Below, piece after piece: positions 5,171 through 6,121 of a stretch of 6,121 nucleotides of DNA. The stretch is taken from assembly GCA_027047745.1 (NCBI GenBank), contig JALTUB010000154.1, forward strand, positions 1 to 6,121. The letters run 5' to 3'. The stretch is from Sulfurimonas sp. GTDB taxonomy: Bacteria > Campylobacterota > Campylobacteria > Campylobacterales > Sulfurimonadaceae. The number at the start of each line of letters is the position of its first letter. Within the stretch, counting starts at the first letter, position 1. Position numbers and translations under genes: made by a program. Under the pieces are notes generated by a model. That model did not search any database, was not told where the DNA came from, and saw only the letters and a list, made by a program, of their open reading frames with translations.

Positions 5171-5422
5171 ATGGCTCTAATAATAAATAATGAATGTATA
5201 GCATGTGATGCTTGTAGAGAAGAGTGTCCTACTACTGCGATTGAAGAGGGTGACCCAATATATTTTATTGACCCTGACCGATGTATTGAATGTGTTAGCA
5301 TATATGATGAACCAGCTTGTATTTCTGTTTGTCCAGTAGATTGTATAGTTCCAGATAAAGACAATATCGAATCGATTGCTGAACTACAATTTAAACTAAA
5401 AAACTTAAATATAGAAGAGTAA
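5171..5422 (+). CDS. 2[4Fe-4S] ferredoxin, Allochromatium/YfhL type
   Basis: A small soluble electron carrier of 83 residues. It contains nine cysteines: C9, C12, C15, C19, then C38, C41, C50, C54 and an extra C58. By analogy with Allochromatium vinosum ferredoxin, C9/C12/C15/C54 bind one [4Fe-4S] cluster and C19/C38/C41/C50 the other. Two hallmarks of that subfamily are present: the eight-residue insert between C41 and C50 (VSIYDEPA) and a charged C-terminal extension after CPVDCIV. Members have very low and unequal cluster potentials. In Campylobacterota a ferredoxin of this sort could serve pyruvate/2-oxoglutarate oxidoreductases or related enzymes, but no partner is encoded here. It is tightly followed by ppx (four bases), so they are probably co-transcribed. 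It resembles fdxB of Campylobacter (Cj0354c, from memory). Confidence 0.93.
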   Translation: MALIINNECIACDACREECPTTAIEEGDPIYFIDPDRCIECVSIYDEPACISVCPVDCIVPDKDNIESIAELQFKLKNLNIEE

Positions 5423-5429
5423 GGCTTTG
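5420..5429 (+). promoter_or_regulatory. Tight ferredoxin stop / ppx TTG start junction
   Basis: The ferredoxin TAA (5420-5422) is part of TAAGG, the nearest Shine-Dalgarno-like match. It lies only two bases before the TTG start at 5427, and the purine run AGAAGAG (5413-5419) sits at a more normal distance. No ATG or GTG is available in frame before the conserved DIGSNS motif. The rare start and poor spacing imply weak, coupled translation. Confidence 0.55.
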
Positions 5430-6121
5430 GCAAAGCGAGTTGCAGTCATAGACATAGGTTCTAACTCTGTTAGAATGGTTATCTTTGAAAAAAGTTCTCG
5501 TTATGCTTTTCATCTACTACATGAAGGTAAAAGTAAGGTTCGTATCTCAGAACATGCTTATAAGCATGATGGAAATCTTCAAGAAATTCCAATGCAAAGA
5601 GCATTTGATGCTTTGCATGACTTCATAACAGTTGCAAACTCTTTTAAGGTTAGAAAAGTTTTATGCGTTGCAACTTCTGCACTTAGAGATGCTCCAAACA
5701 AAAAAGATTTCCTAAAAAAAGTAAGTGACAAACTAAAACTAAATATCAAAATAATATCTGGTGAAAAAGAAGCTTATTTTGGTTCTATTGCATGTGTAAA
5801 CCTCTTACCAGCTATAAGCTCTGGACTCAGTATAGATATAGGTGGTGGTTCTACTGAACTATCTATCATAAAAGACAAAAACATAAGCGATACCATATCA
5901 TTAAAGCTAGGTACAGTAAGGCTTAAAGAGTTGTATTTTGATAATGGAGATATATCTGGTGCAATTAAGTACATAGACTCTCAACTTTCATTTATTGATG
6001 ATATAGATATAGATACTCTTGTAGGAATTGGTGGAACATTTAGAGCAATATCAAGTGCTATTATGGATAGTAGCCAATATCCTCTTAACAAAATTCATGC
6101 ATATCAATACTCTGCAAAAAC
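5427..6121 (+). CDS. ppx: Ppx/GppA family exopolyphosphatase (3' end outside window)
   Basis: The frame is open from TTG 5427 to the right edge, giving the first 231 residues of a protein that would be expected to be longer. It begins (M)AKRVAVIDIGSNSVRMV. This carries the phosphate-1 motif DIGSNS (9-14) of the actin-like ATPase fold, then VATSALRDAPNK (81-92), the SGEKEAYFG region with likely catalytic E115 (111-119), the phosphate-2 motif DIGGGSTEL (137-145), and GIGGTFRA (200-207). The family removes terminal phosphate from polyphosphate and/or pppGpp, linking phosphate storage and the stringent response. Which activity dominates cannot be told from this part. Start choice: TTG is the only in-frame initiator just before the conserved core, and the residues after it match the usual MAKR opening as I recall it. 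There is no ATG until M17, inside the core. From memory C. jejuni has a Ppx/GppA gene next to fdxB (Cj0353c-Cj0354c). Confidence 0.9.
   Translation, partial: MAKRVAVIDIGSNSVRMVIFEKSSRYAFHLLHEGKSKVRISEHAYKHDGNLQEIPMQRAFDALHDFITVANSFKVRKVLCVATSALRDAPNKKDFLKKVSDKLKLNIKIISGEKEAYFGSIACVNLLPAISSGLSIDIGGGSTELSIIKDKNISDTISLKLGTVRLKELYFDNGDISGAIKYIDSQLSFIDDIDIDTLVGIGGTFRAISSAIMDSSQYPLNKIHAYQYSAK

Noticed and set aside
5143..5433. Minus-strand frame opposite the ferredoxin gene
   Set aside because: It is a shadow of the cysteine-rich ferredoxin frame, with no family features and a very low-quality Ser/Ile/His-rich product.
5774..5974. Minus-strand frame within ppx
   Set aside because: It is entirely opposite the conserved phosphate-binding motifs of ppx, so it is a shadow frame.
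1..6121. tRNA/rRNA genes, insertion sequences, CRISPR arrays or prophage parts
   Set aside because: No cloverleaf, transposase, terminal repeats or regularly spaced repeats were seen. Coding density and composition are uniform and core-genome-like.

Overview
The window is AT-rich, compact DNA from a Campylobacterota (epsilonproteobacterial) genome, most likely a free-living Sulfurimonas-type organism. The basis is the near-identity of the regulator's DNA-binding domain to Helicobacter pylori HsrA (HP1043) and Campylobacter CosR as I remember them, the FlhX-type orphan FlhB C-terminus, AGA/ATA-rich codon use, and promoters that show a TATAAT-like -10 but no clear -35. The genus is inference, not proof.

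Layout. 1-70: window edge, with a possible 3' end of an upstream gene and a -10 box placed so that the next gene could be leaderless. 71-1602 (+): a FliK-like flagellar hook-length-control-domain protein, overlapping by ATGA a stand-alone FlhB C-terminal domain (FlhX). 1611-1922 (-): a convergent small DUF4282-like membrane protein. 1923-2003: a divergent promoter region with a perfect 8-bp inverted repeat. 2004-2947 (+): plsY (acyl-phosphate:glycerol-3-phosphate acyltransferase) overlapping folB (dihydroneopterin aldolase) by one base. 3047-3721 (+): an OmpR-family response regulator orthologous to HsrA/CosR, but with an intact phosphorylatable receiver. 3788-5092 (+): a membrane histidine kinase. 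5171-5422 (+): a 2[4Fe-4S] ferredoxin of the Allochromatium/YfhL type. 5427 to the right edge (+): a Ppx/GppA phosphatase that starts with TTG and runs out of the window.

How the parts fit. FliK and FlhB C-terminal domains are the two partners of the flagellar export specificity switch, so the first pair looks like a small accessory export-switch module. The regulator and kinase form a complete two-component system in a place where, from memory, Campylobacter has only the orphan regulator cosR beside ferredoxin and ppx genes. This makes the window a candidate for the ancestral arrangement from which the atypical, kinase-less HsrA/CosR arose.

The most striking non-coding signal is a perfect 14-bp inverted repeat in the 66-bp gap between regulator and kinase. 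Its 3' arm carries the kinase Shine-Dalgarno sequence and a -10 box sits at the edge of its 5' arm. A read-through mRNA would therefore fold its kinase ribosome site shut, while an mRNA started at the internal promoter would not. No RNA genes, mobile elements or CRISPR arrays were seen.
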